From Deltaproteobacteria bacterium (lineage in GTDB: Bacteria; Myxococcota; UBA727; VGSZ01), in NCBI GenBank assembly GCA_016177705.1, contig JACOUT010000012.1, positions 95,116 to 159,115 of the forward strand: a stretch of DNA of 64,000 bases. The letters are read 5' to 3'. The notes beneath the pieces are model-generated. The model did not search any database. It saw only the letters and a program-made list of their open reading frames with translations, and had not been told where the DNA came from. Within the stretch, counting starts at the first letter, position 1. Each line of letters begins with the position of its first letter. Positions 25,650 to 35,283 of this stretch are shown piece by piece. The translations under genes and the position numbers were made by a program.

Positions 25650-28600
25650 TCAGAAGTAGAAGGTGCCGTACAGCTCGTAGGTGCCGCGCACGTCCTCGAT
25701 GGTCGTGGTCAGGTTCTCGAGCCGCCAGCGGTTGTCGAGCGTCGGCTCGAGCAGGTAGGCGTCCGCGAAGCGCTGCGCGCGCTCGAGCAGCGCGGCGCCC
25801 GGTGCGTAGACGTTCGGGTCGACGTGCTTGCTCGCGTGGTAGATGCGGTTGTTGAGCGGGTTGGTGAAGGTCACCACCAGCGTCGGGTCGGCGGGCGTCA
25901 CCTGCTCACCCGAGCCCTCGAGCCAGATCTTCATGCGGTCGTTGAAGTCGAGGTCGAAGCCGTAGGGCAGGAACGCCATGCCGTACCAGATCGCGTACAG
26001 CTCGATGGTGAAGCTGGTGGCCGGATCGACGGCCTGGAAGGTGCCGCCGTCGCAGCGCACGGCGTCGAGGTCGGACAGGCGAGGCGGCACGTAGGCTTGA
26101 CCGTCGGTGCACATGACGCCGGCGTACTGTGCGTAGTCCTCGGCCGAGGTGCCACCGACCAGCTTGTGGATCTCCTCGGGGAAGTAGAGCGACAAGCCGA
26201 TGGCGTAGCGCCCGACGTTCGAGCCGGTGTCGACGCCGAGGAAGTAGGTGTCGCTGGTCACCGCGGTCTCGAGCGCTACCAGCTTGTCGTAGAAGCTGCC
26301 GACCATCAGCAGGCGGTCGTAGAAGGTGTAGCCGCTGTCGACGTCCCACTGGCTGTCGGTGAAGCGCCCTTCACCGAGCGCGACGTTCAGCTCGCTGCAG
26401 TCCGGCGCCGGCGCGCCCGGCGGGCACAGCTCGTCCTGGTAGTAGGAATAGAGCACCTGGATCTTCTCCGCGTCGTCGAAGAAGTAGGAGCCGGGCTCGG
26501 GCTGCGCGATCACCTCACCGAGCGTGTCGAGCAACAGGCGCGTGGCCGCAGCACCCGGCAGGCCGCCGTCGTCGGACTCGGCCCACGGCACCGGCGCCAG
26601 GTCGTAGTAGTCGGCGTCGACCCCGTCGGCGTAGTCGCACGCGCCCTCGTCGGAGACGATGCAGTCGTAGTCGTACTCGTCGTAGAACGAGTCGAAGACG
26701 AAGTTCTGGTACTGCGTCAGCATCGGCAGGAAGAACCTGCTCTGCACGTTCCACATGTAGTCCCACTCGTTGAAGTAGCGGCGATCGCGCTGGTACGAGA
26801 GGAACGGGAAGTACTCGACGTACTGACGACGCGCCGCCTCGGCGATCTCGTAGGGGTCCGCGCCCTCGTCGAAGGTGGCGCAGCTCGAGGTGGCGCCGTC
26901 GTACTCGTCGGAGCAGAAGCGGTACGGCACCTCCCACAGATCCCAGGTGGCGCGCCCTGCCATCTGGTCGACGAGCGCGGCGTATGGCACCAACCGGCGG
27001 TCGTGCATGCCGTCGACGCCGTTGAAGGTCTCTGGTAGGTGCGTGTAGTGGCGGTGGCGCAGCGCCTCGGTCAACGTGTACAGCTCGAGCAGGTTCTCGT
27101 TTGGTGCTTGGGCGAACACCTCGACCAGGTCGCCGTAGCCAAAGGCGATGGCCGCCTCGTCGTACAGGCCGAGGCCCTCGATGTCGCTCATGAAGCGCGA
27201 GCCGTAGTCCATGATCGAGGCGTACTGGTGCTGCCGGATGCCGCCCTCGAGCTGCGCTTGCGTCGGCGGCTCGAGTGCTTGCGCGCCGGTGCCCTTCAAC
27301 TCCCAGTAGGCGCGCCCATAGTTGAGCGCGTCGGTCGAGGCCTCGAAGTTGTGGCGCAGGCCGAGGTTGTGCCCCATCTCGTGCTCCGCGGTGGAGCGGA
27401 AGATGCGACGGCGCAGCTCCTGGTAGCGCTCCTCGGCGGGCAGATCGCGTAGCTCGAGCGCCACCGCCGTCACCGACGAGTCGAGGTAGCGGGTGTGCGT
27501 GATGTTGTGCTGCTCGAGGTGGTGACGGCGCGTGCGCTCCAAGCGCGCCGCACGCCCCATCGCCCAGCCGCGCGGGCCCGCCTGCGCGGGGTCGACGGCG
27601 TCGGCCTGATCAGGGACGCCGCCATGCGCGGCCAGCCAGGCGCGGCGCAGCTCGTCCGAGATCAAGCGCTGCTCGAGCGGCGTGTCGCGCAGCGCCTCCA
27701 GGCGCGCGCGCTCGGCGCCGCCGTCGCGTCGCAGCGCTTCCTTGCCGAGGCTGCGCAGGCTCTTGTTGCGCGGGCTGTCGATCTTCTGCTCGACGAAGCG
27801 ACGCGTGCGCTCGCGCGCGTCGGCATCCTGTGCCTTGCGCAGGTAGACGTCGAGCTGCACGTCCTCACCGGCGAGGTACTGGTCGAACAGCGAAGGATCG
27901 TTGGTCAGGTCGACCACCTCCTTGCCGAACTGCGCGAAGTCGTCGACGCCGGCGCCGTAGACGAACGCGTTCGCCTGCACGATCTTGCCGGTGAGCGGGT
28001 CGGCGGACGCCGGGCCGTAGCCGAGCAGGCCGACCAGGTTCGGGTTGTCGACCCAAGCGAGCAGGTTGAAGCGCAGGTCGCCCAGGCGCTGGCCGCGATC
28101 GCTCACCGTGGCGCCGTCGGACGCGTAGCTGTTGTCGACGAGCACCACCACGTCCTCGACCTGATCGAGCGTGCGCGCGTCGTCGTACTTGAGCTTGTTG
28201 ACGGTGCGCTTGAAGGCGCGGTTCCAGCCGTCGACGGTGATCTGCGCCTGCTCGCGCAGCTCGGGCGGGAAGCCGGGCGACGTGTAGTAGACGATCGGCG
28301 CCACCGTGCAGTTCGCGTAGGGCGCTGCCTCACCCTCGACCACACAGGCCGGCGCGTCGGCCCAGATGTCGAAGCGGTTGATGAAGAACTCCTTGCCCGA
28401 GTGGGTCTCGCCGTGGCGGCGGTCGTAGGCCTCGCGCTCCGTGCGGAAGTAGCCGAACTTGTCGAAGTAGGACGCGCGCGCCACGAAGCCGTTGGCGTTC
28501 GGCCGCAGCGAGTCGCGGTCGACGTAGTCGACGCGGATCGGCTCACCCGCCTCGTCGCGCAGGATCTCGTTGTCCGGGTAGCTCTTGGGCAGGTACGCGT

Positions 28601-29417
28601 CCTCGGGGTCGACCTTGAGGAACGACGAGCGGATGGTGATCTCGGCCGAGGCGCAGTCGGACGCGCCGCCGTACCAGCCGAGGTACCAGCAGGCGGGCTC
28701 CTCGTAGACCATGCCGTCCCAGTCCTCGACCAGCACGGTCTCGGGCGTGGCGAAGATGTGGTGGACCACGTCGAAGTAGTCGGCGGTCGCGAGCGTGGCG
28801 ACGGCGTCGCCCTGGAAGTCGGCCCACGAGCCGTCATCGCCGCGAGCGCCGAACACGAGCGCGTCGGGGTCACCCGGCTGTTGCACGTAGTGCGCGCCGG
28901 GCGCTTGCGTGACGTTGCCCACCAGGAAGTCGAAGGTGGGCGCCAAGTTCTGCGACCAGTCGACGCGCAACCACTCGCGCTCGTACCAAGGACGATCGGA
29001 CGAGTTCTCGACGATGACGTTGCTCTGTTCGCCGGTTTGCGCGTTGTACTCGCGCGTTACGTCGAAGTGGCTCTCGATGGGGAAGACCGCGAGCGCCACC
29101 CTGTCGGCCTCGCCGCCCGGCACCGTCGACGGCCCGTCCGTCCCCTCGACCAGGTCGTAGGAGCGATAGGCGATCAGGTAGTGCTCCTGCACGTCCCAGG
29201 TGAGCCGCTCGGTCTTCTCGGACTGCTCGCCGATGAAGGTGAACGAGGTGCTGTAGGGCACGTCGACCACGGTCTGCTGGTAGTACCACTCGCCGTCGAG
29301 CACGCTCCTTCGCAACTTGTTCGGCTGCGTGCGATCGATGTCGCCGATGCCGCACGACGAGGCGAGCACGGCGGCGACGAGCGGGAGGCTGATGGCGAGG
29401 GCCGACGAGCGGATCAT
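25650..29417 (-). CDS. Large met-zincin-type zinc metalloprotease lipoprotein
   Basis: About 1255 residues. ATG 29417 is preferred (GGGGA 7 nt upstream) over one two codons earlier. Lipobox SSC (Cys22) indicates lipidation. The zinc site HEMGHNLGLRHNF at about 679-691 is an extended HExxHxxGxxH motif with the HNF continuation seen in met-zincins (PF16313-type, often called DUF4953 proteins), and later MDYGSRF supplies the Met-turn. The N-terminal ~650 residues and C-terminal ~500 residues are acidic, Tyr/Asp-rich beta regions. Likely an outer-membrane or surface protease; substrates unknown. It is the last gene of the run reading leftwards from the pilin cluster, 84 bp after the AglZ-like gene. 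Confidence 0.85.
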   Translation of the reverse strand: MIRSSALAISLPLVAAVLASSCGIGDIDRTQPNKLRRSVLDGEWYYQQTVVDVPYSTSFTFIGEQSEKTERLTWDVQEHYLIAYRSYDLVEGTDGPSTVPGGEADRVALAVFPIESHFDVTREYNAQTGEQSNVIVENSSDRPWYEREWLRVDWSQNLAPTFDFLVGNVTQAPGAHYVQQPGDPDALVFGARGDDGSWADFQGDAVATLATADYFDVVHHIFATPETVLVEDWDGMVYEEPACWYLGWYGGASDCASAEITIRSSFLKVDPEDAYLPKSYPDNEILRDEAGEPIRVDYVDRDSLRPNANGFVARASYFDKFGYFRTEREAYDRRHGETHSGKEFFINRFDIWADAPACVVEGEAAPYANCTVAPIVYYTSPGFPPELREQAQITVDGWNRAFKRTVNKLKYDDARTLDQVEDVVVLVDNSYASDGATVSDRGQRLGDLRFNLLAWVDNPNLVGLLGYGPASADPLTGKIVQANAFVYGAGVDDFAQFGKEVVDLTNDPSLFDQYLAGEDVQLDVYLRKAQDADARERTRRFVEQKIDSPRNKSLRSLGKEALRRDGGAERARLEALRDTPLEQRLISDELRRAWLAAHGGVPDQADAVDPAQAGPRGWAMGRAARLERTRRHHLEQHNITHTRYLDSSVTAVALELRDLPAEERYQELRRRIFRSTAEHEMGHNLGLRHNFEASTDALNYGRAYWELKGTGAQALEPPTQAQLEGGIRQHQYASIMDYGSRFMSDIEGLGLYDEAAIAFGYGDLVEVFAQAPNENLLELYTLTEALRHRHYTHLPETFNGVDGMHDRRLVPYAALVDQMAGRATWDLWEVPYRFCSDEYDGATSSCATFDEGADPYEIAEAARRQYVEYFPFLSYQRDRRYFNEWDYMWNVQSRFFLPMLTQYQNFVFDSFYDEYDYDCIVSDEGACDYADGVDADYYDLAPVPWAESDDGGLPGAAATRLLLDTLGEVIAQPEPGSYFFDDAEKIQVLYSYYQDELCPPGAPAPDCSELNVALGEGRFTDSQWDVDSGYTFYDRLLMVGSFYDKLVALETAVTSDTYFLGVDTGSNVGRYAIGLSLYFPEEIHKLVGGTSAEDYAQYAGVMCTDGQAYVPPRLSDLDAVRCDGGTFQAVDPATSFTIELYAIWYGMAFLPYGFDLDFNDRMKIWLEGSGEQVTPADPTLVVTFTNPLNNRIYHASKHVDPNVYAPGAALLERAQRFADAYLLEPTLDNRWRLENLTTTIEDVRGTYELYGTFYF

Positions 29418-29501
29418 GGTCATCCCCGGGAAAGCCGGGGAGGCTCTCACGCCGGTCGCGCTCGTCAACGCGAGTCGGCGGCGCTTTGGTCGCGGTGCCG
29501 A

Positions 29502-31457
29502 TCAGCTCAGATCGAGCATGGCGATCTCGTCGCGCAGCCGCAGCAGCACGCCCTGCAGTTGTTGCAGCAGCTTGACGTGCTGCTCGCCGCCGTCGACGTG
29601 ATGCTTGGTGAAGAACTGCGCCGCTTGCGTGAGCCCCCACATGAAGGGCTCGAGCGCCCCCACCAAGGCGGCCAACTGCCGGGCGCGCGCCATCAGCACC
29701 TCGGCGTCGGCCGAGCCGCCGCCGCCCTGCGCCTTGAGGCGGTCGCGCTCGAGGGTCAACGCCTCGAGCTGCGCTTGCAGCTCGTCGATGGTCCGGACGT
29801 GCTCCTCGTTCGTCGACGAGGCGCCGCGCAAGCGCTCCAGCTCCTCTTGCTGGCGCGCATGCTCGAGCACGAGCTGGTTGGCCCAGTCGCGCAGCGGCGC
29901 CGCCTCCGAGCGCAACGCGTCGCGCTCGGCGCCGATGACGCCGAGCTGTTGCATCGCCTCGTCGAGGCGCATGGTGGTCTCCTGCAGGTCGAGGCGCAGC
30001 GTGGTCGCGTCGGTGCGCGCGGCCGCCAGGTCGCCCTTGAGCTTCTCCGACTCGATGCGCAGTGCGGCGCCCTCGTCGGAGGCGCCGCGCGCCTGCTGCG
30101 ACGCTTTGGCCAACGCCTCGCCGTGGTGCAGCTCGAGCTCGGTGCGCTGCTGCTCGAGCGCGGAGCTGTGCGCGCTCTTCTCGGCGGCGAGCTGCTGGTC
30201 GAGTGCGGCGCGCGCGCTGCGCTCGGTGGCGAGCTCGCCGTTCAGGCGCTCGAGGTCGGCCCGGGTCCGCTCGAGGTCGGCCTGGGCGCGTTCGTGATCG
30301 GCGAGCTGCGCGCGCGCGTCCTCCAGCTCACCATGAAGCCTGGTCGCCTCGCCGGCGACGCGCTCGCCGTCGCTGCGCAGAGACGCGGCGTCCGCCGCCA
30401 GGCGCGCGACGTCACCGCGCATGACGGTCGCGTCCGCCGTCAGGCGTTCCACCTCGGCGCGGAGCTCCGCCGCCTTGGCGACCTCCGCCGTCTGGGCCGC
30501 GTGCAGCTCCTTGAGCATGGCGTCGGCCGCATCGGCGCGCTCCCGCGTCTCGGCGAGCACACCGGCGTTGGCGGCCGCCTCCGCGACCAGGCGCTCGCGC
30601 TCCGCGCGCAGCATGTCGGCCTCGGCGCGTGCAGCGCCGAGGTCGTTCTCGAGGTTGGCGCTGCGCGCACGAAGTTGCTCCAGCTCCTCCGAGATGGGAT
30701 CGCCCTCGTCGGACAGCGCCATCACCTCGGCCACCTGCGCCATGCTGCTGCGCCGCGCCGCCTCCACCTCGACCAGCAGCGCCGCGCGCTCCTGGTCCAC
30801 CTGGGCAGCACGCCCCTTCAGGGCCTGTAGCTCGGCTTGCGTGCGCACCAGCTCGTCGACCACCGCCTCGAGCCGCTGCTGTGACGCCGGGGCGGGAGCG
30901 GCGGGGATCGAGAGGCCCGGCGTCGGTCCCATGGTCGGCGGCCGCGGCACCGCGGAACTGCCACCGAAGAAGGCGGGCGACAGCGTCGGGTCGGTGGTGG
31001 GTGCGGGCGGGAAGCCTGGGTTCGACGCAGGCGGTCCCGGCGTCAGGTTGAAGACCGGCGACGCCGGCGACGCGGCCGCCGGTGGCTTGGAGGCGCTGCG
31101 GGTGCGTCGCGCCAGGAAGTCGGCGATCACGCGCCCTTCGGCGTCGGCGGGGAAGTGGGCCACGCGGCCGGTGCGCAGCAGCGCCGACAGGTCGTGCTGC
31201 TCGAGCCCGTTGCCGTACACGATCACCTGAGTGTCGAAGTACTGCAGCAACCCCTGCGTGAAGCTGACGCCCGAGTAGCCGTCGCCGAACACGCTCGGCA
31301 CCACCACGAAGGGGAAGCTCGTCGAGCGCATGCGCGCGACGGCCTCGTTCTGATCAAAGGCGACCGCGCACGGCAGGCCCTGCAGCGCCAGCTCGGCCTG
31401 CAGGCGCGGCGCGACTTCCCCGACGAGGAGGACCGGCGAAAGCTGGACGCCCACCAT
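29502..31457 (-). CDS. Pseudo-receiver plus long coiled-coil protein (AglZ/FrzS-like architecture)
   Basis: 651 residues. Residues 1-115 form a receiver-like alpha/beta fold (SPVLLVGEVAPRLQAELALQG, then FPFVVVPSVFGDGYSG) in which the phospho-acceptor Asp position carries Pro/Ser, so it is a pseudo-receiver. After a Pro-rich linker (~120-200), about 400 residues form a continuous coiled coil (QAELQALKGRAAQVDQERAAL and many heptads), closed by a short globular end. In Myxococcus xanthus AglZ and FrzS have this order and control gliding or pilus motility at the poles. Proximity to the pseudopilin cluster fits a motility role. Homology beyond architecture is not established. Confidence 0.75.
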   Translation of the reverse strand: MVGVQLSPVLLVGEVAPRLQAELALQGLPCAVAFDQNEAVARMRSTSFPFVVVPSVFGDGYSGVSFTQGLLQYFDTQVIVYGNGLEQHDLSALLRTGRVAHFPADAEGRVIADFLARRTRSASKPPAAASPASPVFNLTPGPPASNPGFPPAPTTDPTLSPAFFGGSSAVPRPPTMGPTPGLSIPAAPAPASQQRLEAVVDELVRTQAELQALKGRAAQVDQERAALLVEVEAARRSSMAQVAEVMALSDEGDPISEELEQLRARSANLENDLGAARAEADMLRAERERLVAEAAANAGVLAETRERADAADAMLKELHAAQTAEVAKAAELRAEVERLTADATVMRGDVARLAADAASLRSDGERVAGEATRLHGELEDARAQLADHERAQADLERTRADLERLNGELATERSARAALDQQLAAEKSAHSSALEQQRTELELHHGEALAKASQQARGASDEGAALRIESEKLKGDLAAARTDATTLRLDLQETTMRLDEAMQQLGVIGAERDALRSEAAPLRDWANQLVLEHARQQEELERLRGASSTNEEHVRTIDELQAQLEALTLERDRLKAQGGGGSADAEVLMARARQLAALVGALEPFMWGLTQAAQFFTKHHVDGGEQHVKLLQQLQGVLLRLRDEIAMLDLS

Positions 31458-31513
31458 GGCGGAGGCAGGCTAGCAGGGGTCCGGGGCAAAGCGCGATCGA
31501 GCGGTCGGCTCGG

Positions 31514-31738
31514 TTATTTCTGGGAACGCTCGGGCACGGGGTCGACGCCACCGGGGTGCCACGGGTGGCAGCGGCACACCCGTCTGACGGCGAGCCACGA
31601 GCCGCGCGCCGCGCCGTGTACCTGCAGCGCCTGCAACGCGTAGTCGCTGCACGACGGGAAGTAGCGGCACATGGGCGGTAGCAGCGGCCGTGCCACGAGC
31701 TGATAGAGCCTGACCAGCAGGGTCAAGAGCGTGCGCAC
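31514..31738 (-). CDS. yidD: Membrane protein insertion efficiency factor YidD
   Basis: 74 residues, the family's size. The YidD signature is complete: CRYFPSCSDYALQAL, HGAARGSWLAVRRVCRCHPWHPGG, DPVP. YidD is a small membrane-peripheral protein that assists YidC in inserting membrane proteins. In most bacteria the gene sits in the rpmH-rnpA-yidD-yidC cluster; here it is 60 bp downstream of a Ser/Thr kinase gene and none of those partners is in view. Confidence 0.93.
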   Translation of the reverse strand: MRTLLTLLVRLYQLVARPLLPPMCRYFPSCSDYALQALQVHGAARGSWLAVRRVCRCHPWHPGGVDPVPERSQK

Positions 31739-31798
31739 GAGGTCGGTGTAGCAGCTCGCGCGCGCCGGCGAAGGGGGGCCCGGATCCGCCGACGCCGA

Positions 31799-33448
31799 TC
31801 AGCGCCCTTGCAGCGCCGCGCGCAGCTTGCCCGCGTCCTCGCCGTCGGGCGCGAGCACGGTGACGCAACGGTAGTGCTCGAGCGCACGGCCGGTGTCGCC
31901 GACGCGCATGGCGAGCTGGCCGAGCAGGTAGTGGCCCTTGGGACTCGCGCTCCGGCTGTTCGAGCGCAGCGCCAGCGACTCGGCGCGCGCGAAGTCGCCG
32001 GCATTGATGGCGTCCTGCGCCGATTGCAGCTCGTCGTTGGCGATGACCATGGCCTCGAGGTTGATGGCGCCGCAGCCCGCCTGCGCAGCGACGTCAGGCT
32101 TGCCGATCAGCTTGGCCGCTGCGAAGCCCGCCACCAGGCCGAGCACCAGCGTGGCGGCGAGCGCGCCCACCGGCAGGCCGCGCGGCGCGGCCGGCGCCAT
32201 CACCTGGGAGGCGGGGTTGCTCCTCGGCCGCAAGGGCTCGACGCCCGCGGCGCCGTTCGAACCGGTGCCGGGCGTGCCCCAGGAGGCGCCGGGATCCGGC
32301 GCCGAGACCGTCATGCCCGACGACGAGCGCGTGGCCGCGGAGGGCACCGGCAACGGCGTCATGCTGCTGGTGGGCAGGCGCGCCGGGCCGGTGGCGGGCC
32401 GCGGGCTCGGCGTCGCCGCCAGGTTGACGGTGGAGCGCGACGTGGTGGCCTCGGGTGGCGGCGCCACGGCGGCGGGCGCCGGCCCCTGGCCCATGACGTA
32501 GCTGACCATCGCGGCGAGGTCGACGCGCCGTCCGCCGGCACCGCCGAAGGCCTGGCTGCTGGTCTGTGCCAGCGCAGCCGACAGCGCGGCGCCGAAGGCG
32601 CGCATGTCCGGGTAGCGCTCGTCGGGGCTCTTGGCGAGCGCGCGCGCGATCACCTGATCGACGACCGCGGGCACCTCGGGGCGCACGCTCGAGGCCTTGG
32701 GCGTGGACTGCCGGATGATCTTCTCGAACACCAACAGCTCGCTCTTGTCGGCGAACAGGCGCTGACCCGTCACCATCTCCCAGACCACGATGCCGGCGGC
32801 GAACTGATCGATGCGTTGATCGATGTGCTGCCCGAGCGCCTGCTCGGGCGCCATGTACTGCACCTTGCCCTTGATCATGCCGGTGGCGGTGTGCGTCTCG
32901 CGCCCGACGGCCTTGGCGATGCCGAAGTCGGTGAGCTTCACCTCGCCCTTCGCGGAGATCATGATGTTCTGCGGGCTGACGTCGCGATGAATCAGCTTGA
33001 GCGGCCGACGTTGCTCGTCGACCAGCGTGTGCGCGTGCGCCAGGCCCGCGCAGATGTCGACGCCGATCTGCAGCGCGTGTTGCACCGACAGGGCCTCGCT
33101 CTTGACGCGCAGCTTGCGCTGCAGCGTGCCGATGTCCATGCCGTCGACGTACTCCATGGCCATGTACAGGCGACCGCCGACATCGCCGAAGTCGAAGACG
33201 CGCACGATGTTCGGGTGGATCAGGCGCATCGACAGCGCCGCCTCGTCCTTGAACATCGTCACGTACTCGGGCTGCTTCTGCACCTCGGTGAGGATGCGCT
33301 TGACGCACAGGCGCAGCTCCGGCGGCAGCGCACCGTCGGTGCGGCGCGCCAGGAACACCTCGGCCATGCCACCGGACGCGACGAAGCGCTCGAGCACGTA
33401 GGGGCCGAAGGGCTGCGGGAAGGGCTGGTCGCCGCTCATCTCGCTCAA
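31799..33448 (-). CDS. Hanks-type Ser/Thr protein kinase, membrane-anchored
   Basis: 549 residues. The kinase domain (~14-290) has all key elements: ASGGMAEVF glycine loop, catalytic Lys50 (CVKRIL), HRDVSPQN (154-161), DFG (174-176) and YMAPEQ. A Pro/Ser/Thr-rich juxtamembrane region follows, then one transmembrane helix (GALAATLVLGLVAGFAAA, near 450) and a C-terminal TPR-like segment (SAQDAINAGDFARAESLALR, GHYLLGQLAM) outside. It begins 2 bp after the PilX-like stop codon and so probably belongs to the pseudopilin operon. The PP2C at 16693-17475 is a plausible opposing phosphatase. Confidence 0.92.
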   Translation of the reverse strand: MSEMSGDQPFPQPFGPYVLERFVASGGMAEVFLARRTDGALPPELRLCVKRILTEVQKQPEYVTMFKDEAALSMRLIHPNIVRVFDFGDVGGRLYMAMEYVDGMDIGTLQRKLRVKSEALSVQHALQIGVDICAGLAHAHTLVDEQRRPLKLIHRDVSPQNIMISAKGEVKLTDFGIAKAVGRETHTATGMIKGKVQYMAPEQALGQHIDQRIDQFAAGIVVWEMVTGQRLFADKSELLVFEKIIRQSTPKASSVRPEVPAVVDQVIARALAKSPDERYPDMRAFGAALSAALAQTSSQAFGGAGGRRVDLAAMVSYVMGQGPAPAAVAPPPEATTSRSTVNLAATPSPRPATGPARLPTSSMTPLPVPSAATRSSSGMTVSAPDPGASWGTPGTGSNGAAGVEPLRPRSNPASQVMAPAAPRGLPVGALAATLVLGLVAGFAAAKLIGKPDVAAQAGCGAINLEAMVIANDELQSAQDAINAGDFARAESLALRSNSRSASPKGHYLLGQLAMRVGDTGRALEHYRCVTVLAPDGEDAGKLRAALQGR

Positions 33449-33450
33449 CG

Positions 33451-35283
33451 CTAACGCAAGGTGCGCGAGCCTGTCGCCGCCACCAGCACGTTCGACGCCA
33501 GCGGCTGCACCATCTCGGTAGTCAGCACCACGTCGAGCTTGCCGCCTCCACCGATCGTCAGGTCGTCACCGACCGTGAGCGGGCCGTACAGCTCGACGTT
33601 GGAGCCACCGGCGAACGTCGCGTCGTCGTCCACCCAGACGGCCCCGCCGAACGCCCAGTTGGCACCCGCGCTGACCGAGAGGTCGCCGCCAACGACGAGC
33701 GACGGGAACCCCATCGCCGGTACCACGGGTGTGGCGGGCGCGGCGGGCGTAGCGGCTGGGCCCTTGGCGGTGCCAATGCCGACGCGCCCGCTGCCGGAGA
33801 AGGTTGCGTCGCCGTTGACGATGATGGTCGCTTGCGGCCATTCGCCCTCGTTGGCGTCCGTGCCGGGCAGTCCCATGCCCATGGTGGCGAAGGCATGATC
33901 GTCGTCGATGAAATACACGCCGGCCGGCACGGCCTCGGGGTCGGCCGGATTGAAGGAGAAAGCGGCGCCGTTGAAGCTCGCGGCGCGGTCGGTGCCAAGC
34001 GTGCACTGCTGGCACCCGACCGGAGTACCGCCGCCCGGCGGCCGCCACGTGTACGCCGTCGCGCCCTGGCAGGTGCTCCACTGCGGGTGGCTCGGAGGGC
34101 CGCCACCGAACACGCGACCGGTCTGGGGACCATTCGGTGGCAGCGACGCCAGCGTGGCGGCCGTGGTGGCGTGCGGACGCCAGTCGGCGGTGCCGACCCC
34201 TTCGACGATATCGGCCCAGCCGAGGGCGTTCCGTGGTGCCCCGCCGCCATCGACGTAGATCAGCGGGATCCAGCAAGAGTCGGTCGACGGCGGAGGACCC
34301 CCGCCGCGCGCCGCACACGCCGGGGTCGCCGCGTCCCAGAAGTACAGCCCGCTTGCGTCCACGTAGAAATTGCACCCCGAGCTCCAGGTGAACCACGCCG
34401 GGTCCGTAGCCGACGGCACGGAGAGTGAACCCGGGAAGGCGATGCCACCGGTGTCGGTGCCGTGTGAGCACGCCAGACCGTAGCCGGAGCAGTCGGCCGC
34501 CTGCGACGAATTCGCGATGGTGCCCTGCACTTGCACGGTGCCGCAGGTGTCGGTCTGGTTCGACAACGTGGCGTCGCCGTAGACGGCGATGTCGCCGCTC
34601 TCCGAGCAGAACATGAGGTGACCGGTGGTGAGGTCGCCGCCGACGCGGATCAAGTGCGGCGGTGTGGCCGCGTTGGCGACGTAGAAGCGCCGCAGCGAGG
34701 TGTGGTGCTTGGCCGTGGCCGGGTCGGTGCCGGGGTAGATGCCGATGACCGAGACCCAGACCGCGCGGTTTCGGTCACGGAACGGGTTGTTGATCACGCC
34801 CGGGCCCTCGGCGCAGCCGTTCACGGGGTTGTTGCCCGAGAACGCGCCGAGCTGGGCGTTCGGCAGCATGTCGTCGAAGTCGTCGTCGAAGCGCGTCAGG
34901 TAGGCGCCGTCGTTGAACGCCACCACTTGGTAGGTGATGCCGCTGCCGCTCGGCCACTGCACGGTGCTGGCGGCGTCGGCGTAGCGGGGCGTGCCAGGCG
35001 CGATCGGGCTGGCGGGTGCTCCGCAGTTGACCGACAACGACGGATCGAGCGCCTTGTCGAAGTCCTTCTCGGCGGCGGTAATGGCGGTGGCGTAGGCGGT
35101 GGCGCGCTGCAGGCCCGACTCCGCGATCGTGATCGAGCGATCGGTGCTGACATCCTTGATGGCGTTCATCTGCCCGGCGCCACCGGTGACGACGATCGCC
35201 ATCGCGATCACCACCATGGCGATGCCACAGACGGCGACGATGATGAGCACGAAGCCCTTGGGGTCGTGTCGCGCACTCGCCAT
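33451..35283 (-). CDS. PilX/GspK-like large minor pseudopilin
   Basis: 610 residues with a type III-like prepilin leader cut at Gly10|Phe11 (HDPKGFVLIIVAVCGIA), and position +5 is Ile instead of Glu. Loss of Glu5 is typical of tip subunits GspK/PilX, which start the pilus. The large ectodomain is Gly/Thr-rich with beta-helix-like 'GGDLTTGHL', 'GDATLSNQ' and 'VGGDLSVSAGANW' segments. ATG shares one base with the stop of the PilW-like gene (TGATG at 35281-35285). Third of the four pilin-like reading units. Confidence 0.82.
   Translation of the reverse strand: MASARHDPKGFVLIIVAVCGIAMVVIAMAIVVTGGAGQMNAIKDVSTDRSITIAESGLQRATAYATAITAAEKDFDKALDPSLSVNCGAPASPIAPGTPRYADAASTVQWPSGSGITYQVVAFNDGAYLTRFDDDFDDMLPNAQLGAFSGNNPVNGCAEGPGVINNPFRDRNRAVWVSVIGIYPGTDPATAKHHTSLRRFYVANAATPPHLIRVGGDLTTGHLMFCSESGDIAVYGDATLSNQTDTCGTVQVQGTIANSSQAADCSGYGLACSHGTDTGGIAFPGSLSVPSATDPAWFTWSSGCNFYVDASGLYFWDAATPACAARGGGPPPSTDSCWIPLIYVDGGGAPRNALGWADIVEGVGTADWRPHATTAATLASLPPNGPQTGRVFGGGPPSHPQWSTCQGATAYTWRPPGGGTPVGCQQCTLGTDRAASFNGAAFSFNPADPEAVPAGVYFIDDDHAFATMGMGLPGTDANEGEWPQATIIVNGDATFSGSGRVGIGTAKGPAATPAAPATPVVPAMGFPSLVVGGDLSVSAGANWAFGGAVWVDDDATFAGGSNVELYGPLTVGDDLTIGGGGKLDVVLTTEMVQPLASNVLVAATGSRTLR

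Noticed and set aside
27495..30830. Very long open frame on the plus strand opposite the metalloprotease and coiled-coil genes
   Set aside because: It is a GC-rich shadow of two convincing minus-strand genes: no domain, low-complexity Arg/Val/Leu/Ala/Gly composition, and no ribosome site at its start.
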